This document shows positions 11,690-22,461 of a stretch of 64,000 nt of DNA, in pieces (the stretch's first letter is position 1; each line of letters begins with the position of its first letter). The stretch spans positions 217,250,611 through 217,314,610 of the forward strand of contig JAHLJT010000631.1 in assembly GCA_031308135.1 (NCBI GenBank), read 5' to 3'. The notes beneath the pieces are model-generated. The model was not told where the DNA came from, searched no databases, and was given only the letters and a program-made list of their open reading frames with translations. Source of the DNA: Acheta domesticus. Its lineage: Eukaryota; Arthropoda; Insecta; Orthoptera; Gryllidae. The translations under genes and the position numbers were made by a program.

Positions 11690-12016
11690 CACTAATTTAA
11701 CAATTTACCACATAATAGAAAACTGCCCTAAATTCAATCATGAAAGAAAATTTACTAATCTAAATAAACCTTTAGATACCTTATTGTATTCGACCAAATA
11801 TCAAATTTTGTGAAAATTGTAACATCTTTAATGATATATGATGATATTATACAATTAAGTTATGTATTACATAAAATATGTTGCCATACAATGTTAATTA
11901 TATATATATGTTATGACATTTTGTGAATATAATTATGGATAAAATTATAATTGTATAATTGTAGTCGCTAATAACTTTAGCTGTTGATGCGACTAAAAAT
12001 AAAGTAATAAAAAAAG
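11690..12016 (+). mobile_element. Non-LTR retrotransposon 3' end inserted in a GC-rich block
   Basis: It encodes a short C-terminal peptide with ENCPKFNHERKF, again like the end of an I-type LINE RNase H domain, stopping at 11811-11813. AT-rich 3' UTR follows. The end reads GCTGTTGATGCGACTAAAAA and (TAA)n-like sequence. This matches the 3' end at 2150-2217 and shows the same family. Its low GC content against the flanking block marks a clean insertion. Confidence 0.7.
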
Positions 12017-13195
12017 AGTGATCGGTGATGTGTGTACATCGGCAGCAGCGCGGGTAGCCATTGCAGGGGAGCTGGGATGGTGCCAGGCCGGAAGGGGATC
12101 GGTAGCGAGATCGGGGGAGAATGACGGCGGCGCCGCCAGCTAGAATGACCGGCAGAGCGAGGGTGTCGGCAGCGGCGGGGAGGGCCGTAACGGTGGGGCC
12201 GGCTTGAAACCCTCGCCGGAGCCGGGAGGGAATGAGGCCGGGACTGTCAGCTTGACCGTGCACAGTGCAGGAAGAGCAGCAAAGCGGGAGTGTCCGCAGT
12301 GGTGGGGTGGGCCACTGAGGTGAGATCGGCGTGGGGTCGGCGTGGGGTCGGCGTGGGGTCGGCGTGGGGTCGGCGTGGGGTCGGCGTGGGGTCGGCGTGG
12401 GGTCGGCGTGGGGTCGGCGTTGGGCCGGCGTGGTGCTAGCGTGGGGCCGGAGCTGGGGTCAGGAACCAAGCCGGGGCATGTCGCTTGGCCGGTCGCGGAG
12501 GCGGCGAAAGTCAATGGTGGGAATGGCAGTATGCCGATGAGAAGGTTTGGGGCAGGGAGCTTGGCCGGTGACAGAGGCGGCGCCAGCAACGATGACCGGC
12601 GCTGCGATGGTGGAGCTAGTGCGGGCTGGTGGCGGGGGTGCAACGTACAGCTGTGCGGGTGTCGGCAGTGGCGGAGGGGGCCACAGCAGTGTGGCGAGCG
12701 TGGGCCAGAGTAAGGACCAGGAACGAGACCGGGGCACTGTGCTTGAGCTGTCATGGAAGCGGTGCGCGGCGCCAACGGTGACGACCGGTGCTGCGAGGGC
12801 GGTGCTGGAGCTGGTGCGGGGGCGGGGATGGCGAAGTGCTGATATGGGGGCGTGGGCAGTGGCGAGGAGGTCCAAAACGGTGGTACCGGGACCGGGGCAT
12901 TTAGCTTGGCCGGTGAGGGGGCCGGCGCCAGAGGGGATGTCAGGCGTCGCAAGGTCGGTGGTCACTTGGTGCGGGGCGATGGCGGTGGTGCAACATACCG
13001 ATCTGCGGGTGTCGTCACTGGTGGAGAGGGCCACAGCAGTGTGGCGGGCGTGGGGTCGGAGCCGGGGCCAGGAACGAGGCCGGGGCATAGCGCTTGGCCG
13101 TTCACGGAAGCAGCGCCAGTGGGGATGAGCGTGGCTGCGAGGGCGGGGCGGCGGCGGGGGCGTTGGTGGATCTGGCGCGGGGGCGGAGGCGTGCC
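12017..13195. repeat. GC-rich complex satellite-like block with ~350-bp period
   Basis: The segment GGGCCACAGCAGTGTGGCG recurs exactly except for one base, 350 bp apart (12679 and 13029). The module with AGGAACGAGGCCGGGGCA, CTTGGCCGGT and GGCGCCA recurs near 12470, 12720, 12890 and 13070. These are diverged units of a long tandem repeat. Pro-rich and Gly-rich open frames on both strands are artefacts of this composition. Confidence 0.65.
12325..12432. repeat. 11-bp minisatellite GTCGGCGTGGG
   Basis: About ten nearly perfect tandem copies of GTCGGCGTGGG lie within the larger GC-rich repeat block. Confidence 0.95.
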
Positions 13196-13510
13196 GGCGT
13201 CTGCGGGCCCGCAGCGCCGGCCGGCCGTCAATTATGCATCGCGAGCCGGATGAAACTTGCAGGAAGCCGGGCGCGTCCCCGCGGCGCTGACCCCTGCCCC
13301 GCCCCGCCCCGCCACGCCCCGATCAGCGCGCCGGCCGCCTCGTCAAACATTCATGCGGCCAACTGAATTACCCGGAGTGTCAAATCGCATCGCCCCGTGC
13401 TTTTAACTCGTCGTTGTCTCGAGCTGTTCCATTCCGCCTCCGAAGCCTCGGCCGGGAAAATGGGTTTCTTTCGGGGACTACTTATTCTGCACCCCAGAGT
13501 CTACAAGGGT
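13196..13510. other. GC-rich unique island, candidate conserved non-coding element
   Basis: It directly follows the GC-rich repeat block but is not repetitive. AT-containing motifs sit in GC context, for example GTCAATTATGCATCGCG, CAAACATTCATGCGG and CTGAATTACCC. Such Pbx/Hox-like and homeodomain-like cores are typical of developmental enhancers. The call is an inference from composition and motifs. There is no coding signal. Confidence 0.4.
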
Positions 13511-14421
13511 TTCCTTTCTTGACACTGATGATCAATGAACTGATGATCATTACTTTTGATGATACATATTGTTGCCTGCATTGAATCCTATATTACATAG
13601 TGCTTCTGCTGTATTAAAAAATCTGGAAGAGGTAATCATAGATGCACATTTAATTATAAAATATTCTGTTGCAGAAGCACAAATGTTGTAAAGAAGTCCA
13701 CTCAAAATGTTGTTTTTTTCAAAAAAAAACACGCACACTTCCCAAGAACAACTAGTACAATACTGTCATGTAGCTGCAAACATTTTCATATTTTACAAAA
13801 TCAGTCTTTACGAATGCTGCAATAACGTAGTATAGTATATACGATTCATTGTACCACTGGTCTTTACGTATCAAGAATGTAAACTAGAGGAGCTAAAAGA
13901 GCACGTTGGGAAGAGTGAGATGGCACCGATCAGCGGGTAGCCCCGATCACGTCTGTTACGACAGTGAAGTGCGCTTTAGTGAAGTAAGGAGTGGTGCGTT
14001 CCTCTCGATTGAGCAATGAATTAATTACATGCGGCCACTCACCAGTTTCGCACTTGTGCGTGGTGTGAAGTAAGCGTTTTAAGAAAAAAACTGTTCTCAT
14101 TTCTTCATGTCTTTGAAGCGATGTAAGTAACATTTAAACTTGTATTTTTGATTACTCAATCGTGCAAATGGATTGGTAATCTTTTCAGCATAATTTTAAT
14201 TTATGGTTTACGTTTTTAAACTAATTTATGGAATTGTTAGGCTATGACATTTTTTAGTACGAAATTCTACAGTATGGCGGGATTGCACCGATCAGGTGTG
14301 TGGGGCAACGGCGATCAGTGATCGACACAACTCCTCACAGTTATAAATACTAATATGTTGTCCTTTCATATTTAAATTACTTTGGCTAAAATATATTGCA
14401 AAAGAGTGTATTCTGTTTTAG
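13511..14421. other. AT-rich sequence upstream of transposase remnant
   Basis: GATGGCACCGATCAGCGGG (13919) and GATTGCACCGATCAGGTGTG (14279) are related direct repeats about 360 bp apart. They may be part of the transposon whose coding remnant starts at 14422. A splice-acceptor-like TTCTGTTTTAG ends exactly at the ATG. Otherwise I see nothing. Confidence 0.35.
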
Positions 14422-14835
14422 ATGCTTAGAACGTGGAAAAAAACAACAATCTGGGGAGGATACTCTGATGAAAAGCTGCAACAGACGATTTTACTTATCA
14501 ATGAGGGACATTCCGTAAGAGCAGCAAGTAAACGGTTCAACATTCTAATCACAACCCTTGCTCGATAGAAAATTTAAGAGGATTTCAGGAGATCCACTAC
14601 TAGCCTCAAAAAACAGTTTTTACTCAAGAGCAAGAAGCGGCATTTTCTGAACGGGTAAAATTGATGGACAATCTTTTTATGGTCTAAATGCACTGCGAAT
14701 CCGCAAAATGGTTTTTGCTATATGCCGAGGAAAACAACGTTCCTAACAATTTTTCCAAAGAATCCTGCCGTTGCCTGGTAGAAGTCCGGCTTTGATGGTT
14801 TTCTCAAAGGACATCCCTAAGTTAATCCTCAAAAT
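14422..14835 (+). pseudogene. Decayed pogo/Tigger-type transposase (psq HTH plus CENP-B-like domain)
   Basis: The first frame (14422-14568) gives a 48-residue peptide with YSDEKLQQTILLINEGHSV, RAASKRFNI and TTLAR, then a TAG stop. This matches the pipsqueak-type helix-turn-helix at the N-terminus of pogo/Tigger/jerky transposases. After a frame change, about 14615 onward encodes VFTQEQEAAFSERVKLM, YGLNALRIRKM and, in another frame, YAEENNVPNNFSKESC and GFDGFLKGHP. This is the order of the CENP-B-type DNA-binding domain. There are at least two frameshifts and several stops. The DDE catalytic domain does not follow. Domesticated psq-domain host genes exist in insects, but the breaks argue for a dead transposon copy. 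Confidence 0.75.
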
Positions 14836-15185
14836 AGAATATCGGTTTTAAATTTGTGGGGCCGCGACATCAGCCAGATCCATTGGGGAATATCAATTTT
14901 GGAGAAAACAGGCTGAACAATTTAGCCGGTAGCGTTGTTCACATTCAGACGGACAGACGAACGGACGGACAGACGTTTTTCCGTCATTCGATTTTTCGCT
15001 ATCAAAGACCCTCAAAACATGCATTCTGTGTACACCTCGACTTCGAGATTTTTTATATCTAAATTTAGCAACTAGATATATCCATTTTTTCGTTACTAGA
15101 ACCCTGTAATAAGAGTTCTTCTGCCAAAAACTCGCCATATTTTCGCACAGCATTACGTAACTTTCTCTCTACTCCCTAGTGAGAA
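14836..15185 (+). mobile_element. Dispersed GACGG-family repeat, copy 1
   Basis: It shares an ordered set of blocks with copies at 26120 (minus), 37050 (minus), 46513 (partial) and 61680. These are AATATCAATTTTGGAGAAAA, GCTGAACAATTTAGC, a run of GACGGACAG, then ATTTTTCGCTATCAAAGACC, and an end with ATTTTCGCACAGCATTACGT, CTTTCTC and a short terminal hairpin. No coding capacity is visible. It is probably a non-autonomous transposable element of unknown class, since no target duplication was identified. Confidence 0.6.
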
Positions 15186-16439
15186 AATAAAAAAGTTGCG
15201 TAACGCAAAATAACTGTACCAAATATTTAATGACGTGTGGCATCTTGCTTGGAGAACTGGCTGTCGTGTGATGGCATCTGTGTCTACGTACTCACACGGT
15301 ATGCGCAGTATGAAAATGAAGGAAATGAAAATGAAAGATTTGCAGTTTTCAACCAAAAGCGAAACTGTTTCATTGCTTTTATATTTAAACAAATTTGTGG
15401 ATATTTAAAAACACGCCTCTCACATGGCCACAGGCAGTTTAGGTTTCTTTCAATTTCTACCCAAATGGGAAAGTGACGCAGGTACCAATTTTTGATGATA
15501 TGACAAGACGTACAAACCTCCAAAGAAAAATTAGCTGTTATAAAGACTTTCCTTGTTTGAGCATATTTGAAATTAAGTAGTAGCATAGTAGACAACCATA
15601 TTTAGTATTTTGCTATTAAAATTTTTAAAATTACTTGTTATTTATAACCCATTAAGAGTTTCATCACTAGCATAAATGATCATAACAATGTTTAAATATC
15701 GTTTGTGTAAGGCATGGAATATGTGCTACAAAATTATAGAGAATGTTTACCTCTATTCATAAAGAAATGAATCATAATTCAATATGAATATCCTTTCATG
15801 TTTTAAAGATCCTCGTTTAATGTAAGGTTTAAGAACTTACTTACTAGTATTTTTTGTCTATAACCATTTTTCATAGACCAAGCAAGGAAAGTTACTGTTT
15901 CAACGTAACCGTTCGCATTTAGCGTCCCAATAAATGTTTGTATAGTCACGACCAAAACGTTGTTCGATTTTCTTCTGATGAATATTTATTGAAGTATTAA
16001 AAACCATGTGCTGTGTAAAGATGTTTTATTATATTGATAGAGCATATATTTAAAACGATAGGACACATTATATAAATATTATGGAATACACATGAAGTTC
16101 CTATGCTAGTTAATACTTGAAAATTATTCGGATTGTATCCCCGATTGATAACTAATACATGTTGTTTGTTTATTATGATAATTTATGAGTAAGTCTTGCG
16201 TTATCTGGAACGTCGTATCGCCTTATTCTCGTGATCTGTTTGCTTCGTCCTCAATCTTACTTCCCCCTAACTCGTTTACATTCGCCATTGCTCGTCTTCA
16301 TTCGGTTTCCTTTCTGCTTTCACCCCCTCAATGTAATAAATGATTCATTATGCATATCCCAACTTTCACAATGGAAACTATAGTCTCACACCTTGTCCTA
16401 AAACGCGAATACAGTCTTATTCTTTGTACCATAGTGTGT
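15186..16439. other. AT-rich gene-free sequence
   Basis: The short overlapping frames at 15153-15595 lie on both strands with no domain. I find no supported feature. Confidence 0.5.
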
Positions 16440-16615
16440 CTGTAACCGAGTTTACGTTCCGCGTGGCCGGCGAGATCTACTACAGGGTTTGCGATGTCGT
16501 CACCCCTTCACCGCCACTCGCGCGTCGCCGCTGCCCTCGAGCACACATGTTAATTAGAGCGCGCCCTAAAGCCTAACGAGAGCGCGTCGCCTTTCTACGC
16601 GCGTGAACGACAATG
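16440..16615. other. GC-rich unique island
   Basis: A non-repetitive GC-rich segment contains CATGTTAATTAGAGCGCGCC, a homeodomain-like core in GC context. It abuts a (CA)n run on its right. It is a candidate regulatory element by analogy with the other islands in this window. Confidence 0.35.
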
Positions 16616-16623
16616 AGGCGCCG

Positions 16624-16652
<29 letters not shown>
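16624..16652. repeat. (CA)n microsatellite
   Basis: About 14 perfect CA dinucleotides occur. They create a Cys/Val minus-strand translation that is not a gene. Confidence 0.95.
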
Positions 16653-16655
<3 letters not shown>

Positions 16656-16869
16656 CACGCCGACAAAGCGGGTCGAGGAAGGAAGAGGAAGAACAAAAGG
16701 AAAATAGAGTGTGACGTGCGGACGAGGGCGCGTGGTGGGAGTGAGAGGAAGGCAGAGAATGCGCGAGCTTCAGTGGAAGGTAAACATACAGTGAGCGTAA
16801 ATAAACATAGAGATCGCTGATTGACAGTGAGAGCCAGAAAAGGAAGCTTTGGAAGACGATAAAAAAGAA

Positions 16870-17165
16870 TGAGAGTTGTATAATGGGAGATGAGAAAGTG
16901 GGAGGGGGCAAACAATGGGAGTCAGAGAAGATTTATAGAGAGAGGGAAATAAAAATTATGCTGTGGGAGGGAGGTAGAGAGGGTAACAGAGAAGCAGATA
17001 GAAATGGATACGAAGAGGAGATGGAGAGAGAGATGAAGAGGGAGATAGGAGGGAAGGTTGGGAGGTAGGTAGGGAGGGAGATACAGAGGTAGAGAGGGAG
17101 ATAGGGAAGGAGATAGGGAGGGAGATAAAGATGATGATAAAGAGAGAGGTAGAGAATATGCTGAC
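16870..17165. repeat. Purine-rich (GGGA/GAGATA) tract
   Basis: The plus strand is almost purely G and A, with imperfect GGGAGGGAGATA-type repeats over about 300 bp. The Ser/Leu/Pro-rich minus-strand frames are shadows of this tract. The strand asymmetry could support triplex (H-DNA) formation. Confidence 0.85.
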
Positions 17166-17319
17166 AAAGTGAGTTGAGAGGAAGGAAAAGAATTTAAGCA
17201 AAAAAGTAGTTATGTTTCGGCGAGAGGGAAGGTGGGGACATAGAGTGAGAGGAAATTTAAATGAAAGAGCAAGAGGACTGCAGAGAGAAAAATCTAGAAA
17301 GGAAGACAGAGGTAGGGAG

Positions 17320-17580
17320 CGTTTCCGTAATTACGCGACGTGAATCTCAACAATATCTCACAGCACCTCCCGTCCACGCGAGAGAAATTAATTTTCTCGA
17401 GTTGAGTTGAGCTGCGCTGCGTTGAGTGGAGTTGAGGGCGGCAGCAGGCGCACGAGCGACTGCGCTCTTCTCACCTCTCGCACAGTTTACCGGCCCGCGC
17501 CGCGCCGCCAGGAGATGAAGCTGTGACGCCCAGAGGGCCGCGAAGTTACAGCAGACGCCGTATGAAGTAATACTCATGCA
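17320..17580. other. GC-rich unique island next to the purine tract
   Basis: CCGTAATTACGC, and a near-palindrome AGAAATTAATTTTCT, are followed by degenerate GTTGAG pentamer-like repeats and GC-rich sequence. It has no coding homology that I can see. It is a candidate regulatory element flanked by simple sequence. Confidence 0.4.
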
Positions 17581-17654
17581 TTATAATTTCCAGTGCTCAT
17601 GGAAAGTATCAAATACCTTCAGTTTATAGATTAAAAACCGTTGCTTTACGGTAC

Positions 17655-17682
17655 GCGTAGAGTAAAATAGTTTGCTCTACGC
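17655..17682. other. Short hairpin
   Basis: GCGTAGAGTAAA and TTTGCTCTACGC form 12-bp arms with one mismatch and a four-base loop, extended by one flanking C-G pair. The function is unknown. It is too short for a microRNA precursor. Confidence 0.6.
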
Positions 17683-20056
17683 GAATCGCAAAGAAGTCAT
17701 GGTCATATAAAACAATTGGGTATTGCAAAGTGAACAAAACCTTGGGAATACGTGAAGCAATATATCTACCACCTCGCATAATGAAAATAGCTCCGAGAGT
17801 AAAAACTTGTAAGCTTCCATTAATTCGTTTTGAAAAATAATGTACAAAATCGTATAAAAATCTCTTTTACTTCCTCATTTTAAAAGGTCGGACTCGTCTC
17901 CTATTGTTATCCGCGTTTATCAACATTTCTTTCGTACGCGAAAGACTTGTTTACTCCACTAGTTACGTAAATAACTGACCGATATACATTCCTGATTGAG
18001 CCGTTGAGAGCAAAAAAGGTGTAATTCAAACACGTACTTTCTGGAAAATGACTTGTAAATGAAAAAACACTGTAAAAATAAAAAATAAAAGACCTAAAGT
18101 GTTATGAACATGTTAAGGAGATTCTTTTAACTTACTACAGATATTTTGGACCAAAACATTGGTTATTATTTAAGCAATTAAGTATTTTGTTGATTTTCTC
18201 CACTTTGGAACACATCGTTTCTGAAAACTATGATTTACATTCAAATAATTGGCAAGCACAATGTTTGTCTGAGGTAGTAATATGATGGAAAAATTGGACT
18301 TTGTCACGATTTTCAAACAAGTGAGAGCAATTTTAAAGTTGCGATTTTGACCTGTACATGTATCACTAAAAGTGATTAAATGTTGTTTTCTTTGATATGT
18401 TTCTTCTGTGATAGGTGCAGATAAACAAGAAGATATTTCTAGGGAGCCCCTGGAAGTGGTTGTTTCGTCATACCAGTGACTAACATCACAATTGCATACA
18501 GAAGTATGAACAACTTGTTGGCTACTTCTGCATTGTCTTGGCCTCTAGCGAAGAAATATTGAAGTTTCACTCACATCATTTTAGCCCATGATAAAACAAT
18601 GTTGAAACCATCTACCATTGCATATAACTCAAATCTTTCAAAATTTGACTTACACCACTTTTGCTATCAACTGTTTGTTTATTGCGTATAAAAATGCCAA
18701 ATCATATAATTTTTTTCCTGGCAAGGTAACCATTTCAACCCCTGTTCAAATAGTTATCCTTTTAGAAAGAGATAAATAACGTTCTCAAACGCTTTGTTAC
18801 ATATCTCTGTTGCTGTAACTGCCAGCTTAACCCAGAAAATTCTGCAGAAATTAGTCGTATTTGAAACTCGCGGCTATGCTGTCAGAGACTCACGGAACGC
18901 CCTGCCTCAAATGAAGAGGCAAAGAAAAGTTAAATAACAACCAATTATCGTTAGGTTTAGGAACAGAGGGTAGGAGAAACTGAAACAGAATCTGAGGTTA
19001 GTTCATTTCGTTTCTTCGGCCACCATTTCTGAAATATGTTGATGTGTCGTGTGCGGCGAAAACCCAATGCCACGTAAAATGAGTGGGTGCAACCGAAATT
19101 GGAGTCATTTAGGTAATGGATATTGAGTGATTTATAATTGATACTAAATATATAAAATAATATTTCCATTTCACAACTTTCGGTACTCTTCGTTGAAGAT
19201 GTCTTGAAAGTGATTTGACAACAATTCCTACCGAATAGTACTTAAATGCTGCATTGATACCGAACGTGGAAGATTACGAATTCGATCTTTGGATCACGAG
19301 TAGAGAAGATATCATTCCATAAAAGTAGAGATGCAATGATCCGCTACATCCCACCTTCCTCGTCTACATAACACGTAAGTTCGACATCATTCTTTCTTCA
19401 AAAATAATTTACACGAAAGGCTAGAAAATGCAGAACTATAATTTGGTAGTGTTTCCTCGAGATAACGGCGCAGCTCTTTGTAACGAAGTTCGCACTTCTT
19501 GCTTGCTAGCCTCAATGTCAGGTACGGCGAGGCGTGAAAATATAACACCTTGAAATCAGAGCTATTGTTATTGAAATCAGAGTTAATTGTTGTTTAACAA
19601 ATTTTAATTTGATACAATCATTGATATATAATAAAATTGAATTACATCAATTAAAAAACATATATTTGGATTTTTAGAATGCTTGTTGGAATTCATGTAA
19701 CAAGTACGATGTTTTGCGAAAGTTTTTTTCATCTTCAGGTACATCTCTGTAAATACCTACATCTATCCATTGGATATGTTATATTTATTTCGTGAAACTT
19801 ATTTAACGAACATATTAGGTTGACTAGCCTAGATCATTAAGGTCTACAGTCAGTGGTGGACGGGACCAGATTAGAAGATACTGAAAATAACAACTAAATA
19901 AAGATTAACAAGTGATATAAAATTTGCATAATAATTGAAGGAACATTTTTATACTTAACAACTAACGATACGTGTTCTAGTGATGAATATTACAATCATT
20001 TTTTGCTAGTTTGTGTTAAAATGTGTTCAGTTTTTGAGGCAAGAGCGTTTATATTT
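17683..20056. other. AT-rich, probably intronic sequence
   Basis: I recognise no exon, RNA gene or repeat family here. The stretch lies downstream of the splice donor at 22456-22461 on the minus strand, so it may be intron. Confidence 0.45.
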
Positions 20057-20359
20057 TTAATGTGTTCTGTACTTGAGGTCTTCTCCGCAGAACCACTGAT
20101 GGGGATGTTCTTTTTTCAGAACTAGTTCACAATTTGCAATGTGCACATTTGCACAACTGTTCTTTACATCGACAGGTACTAAATTTATATGACAGTCTGA
20201 GAATGGACAGGCCTGGCAGTAAGAGAACGCTAGAATTTGAAGTAAACCAGAATGACAAAATTCGAATTGTTTTGTAACCATAGGATAAGCGACGGAAGAC
20301 GCAATTATCGCTGAGAGTTCTGAAGTATTATAATAATAAAGTTCTAAATGAAGCAACAA
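20057..20359 (-). CDS. Unrecognised 100-residue Cys-containing ORF, doubtful
   Basis: This minus-strand frame has a less repetitive composition than most frames here. Its C-terminal half has several Cys and His residues (FCHSG, YCQACPFSDCH, NSCANVHIANC, HPHQWFC). I do not recognise the family. It could be chance, a transposon fragment, or part of an exon of the minus-strand gene. No convincing acceptor or donor was established around it, so I give it little weight. Confidence 0.15.
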   Translation of the reverse strand: MLLHLELYYYNTSELSAIIASSVAYPMVTKQFEFCHSGLLQILAFSYCQACPFSDCHINLVPVDVKNSCANVHIANCELVLKKEHPHQWFCGEDLKYRTH

Positions 20360-22455
20360 TAACTTATTACCTTAATTGAGGTAGAGGAAAAAACTACGGT
20401 GGGGCCCGTCCTCCGTCTCCTGATTTGGTCTGCTATTTTTAAATTCCCTTTTAGGGTTTAGATTTAGCTGATTTTTCATTGGGAGAAGTTAAAATGACCA
20501 TTGTTGTTTTGAAAAGGACATAGTCTAATAAGGTTAAATAGTTTTAGGTAGTTTCAAAGGCCATTTCATTGATTCAATGTGTAACTAGTCTTTTAAAGCT
20601 GTGTATCAGATTAACAAAGACAACATAAAAACACTTGTGAATAATTTCAACTGAATACTCTAAACACGGAGAGTCTTCTTCAAGTTCGATTCCACGTGTA
20701 GTTCTTTCTTATGAATATGTGTAATGTTTTTAATTAGAATATACTCATTATTTAGGAATTTTATTAATTTTAATTACACTAGCCGACAGGGTCGGGTTTA
20801 GAGACTTTTATAGGGCCATAAATAGTCATTAATGGCTGATGATCAGTTTGAAGGAATGTTAAATTCACCCTGGAAAAGCACCCTGATAGTCTTTAAAGAA
20901 AACTATGTTGCAATTTCGTTGGAAACCATAAAGCGAAAAACTCTCATGACATAGTAGCCGATCTTCTTCCTACTCATAATACTATGACTGTAACATGTTT
21001 TTTTCAAATTTCGTTCCTAGGATTTTCATTTAGACTTCTTCCCGGAAAATCTTGGGAAAAATTTCCAGGAAAATTTCAAATGAATAAAACACAAAATTGC
21101 GTGATACAAAAACAAATATTTGAATTCATCATGAAAATGCTTTCAATTATTTTCATTCTTGTGCAGGAAAAAATATTTGTAGATCGGCGTTATTAATTTA
21201 GAAACGAATTCACAACTAAACAAAATCAGTAGTGATCCTATTTGTGATTGCAGAACAAAATTTTGCAATTTTGGTTTCTCTTTCATTATGTGATTAGACA
21301 ATTTCGTTGATTAAAATACACTGAATTACTGATGCAAACTGCTGAACGTGTAGGAGGTTGCATTAAAGTTATCAAATAAATGAATTTTGTAATATTTTAA
21401 ATGAAACCAACGCTGAGTATATTTCTATATTTTTAAAAATTAAAATGAGGATTCCATGATAAATATTCTGAGAAATATCTCACAATTCTTATTTTGCGAA
21501 AATTAAACTTGCTATAAACATATCTGAAGGTCTAAGTCAATTTTACAGTATGAACGCATTTGCAAATATTTCTCTCTATTACTGAGTTTCATTAGCCGGA
21601 AAGAATCTTTGAATGTAAAATAGTCATCCATTAAAGTGCATCAAGACCTACTTTTTACTATTCTTGTGAAATAAATGTAAGGATGAAAATATTTTTGAGG
21701 TTATAATTCAGTATTATTTGGAAGTAAAATTTTAAAATTATGTTTTTCAATTACCATAAATACTTTGTAGAAAAAAATATAATTTTAGTGGATTAAGAAA
21801 CTAAGGCATAAAGATAAATCACCTTCGTTCATTTTTCTAGAAATCTATCAAAAAATGATATCGATATATTCCATAAAACCGGCGAGTTCGGATTACAGTA
21901 GTAGTAATCGGCTCTAACTGAAGTTCAATTAAAATCAACAAATTTTACAGATATTTGCATGTAACATCATTGTAGTTCTAAGATATCACATAAATGTGAA
22001 GTTCTGAGAAAAACATGATAGTGTATCTAAATAGACAAAATAATCATACTCATACAGATTATTGAATAAAATAATGAAATAAGTCAGGAGCACGTTTTAA
22101 TTTACTAGATAAAATGAGATAGAAGAATAAAGGTAGTATCTCTTTACAGATTGCATTAGAGAATTTTAAATGTCAGCAAAGGTCAATTTAGGTATCATGA
22201 ATTGTGTAGACATCGAAACAGTGTTTTACTAGTTCATAATTATATATGAAAATATTTATTCAATAACAGTTTATCCAAAGCATACACTTCTCACACACAT
22301 GTCTACAAGATATTTCAAAATTACACAAATTGACAAATATCCGAAGGACCACACCGTCACAAATCACAGTACGTCCGTCTTAATCCAGAGGTCTGTAAGC
22401 AAGTGACAGATCACGCCCTTATCAGTTCTCTTGCAGCCGCATTACCTCCGACCGT
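20360..22455. other. AT-rich, probably intronic sequence
   Basis: No supported feature is visible. It directly follows the minus-strand splice donor and is expected to be the start of intron 1 of that gene. Confidence 0.5.
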
Positions 22456-22461
22456 ACTCAC
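22456..22461 (-). promoter_or_regulatory. Splice donor GTGAGT ending the first coding exon
   Basis: On the minus strand the coding sequence reads TTGCAAC then GTGAGTACG, a near-optimal U2-type 5' splice site. The open frame beyond it lasts only six codons, which supports splicing here. Confidence 0.7.

Noticed and set aside
10828..13253. Long Pro/Ser/Ala-rich and Gly-rich frames on both strands
   Set aside because: The region is a GC-rich degenerate satellite with few stop codons. Overlapping frames on both strands and tandem modules argue against coding.
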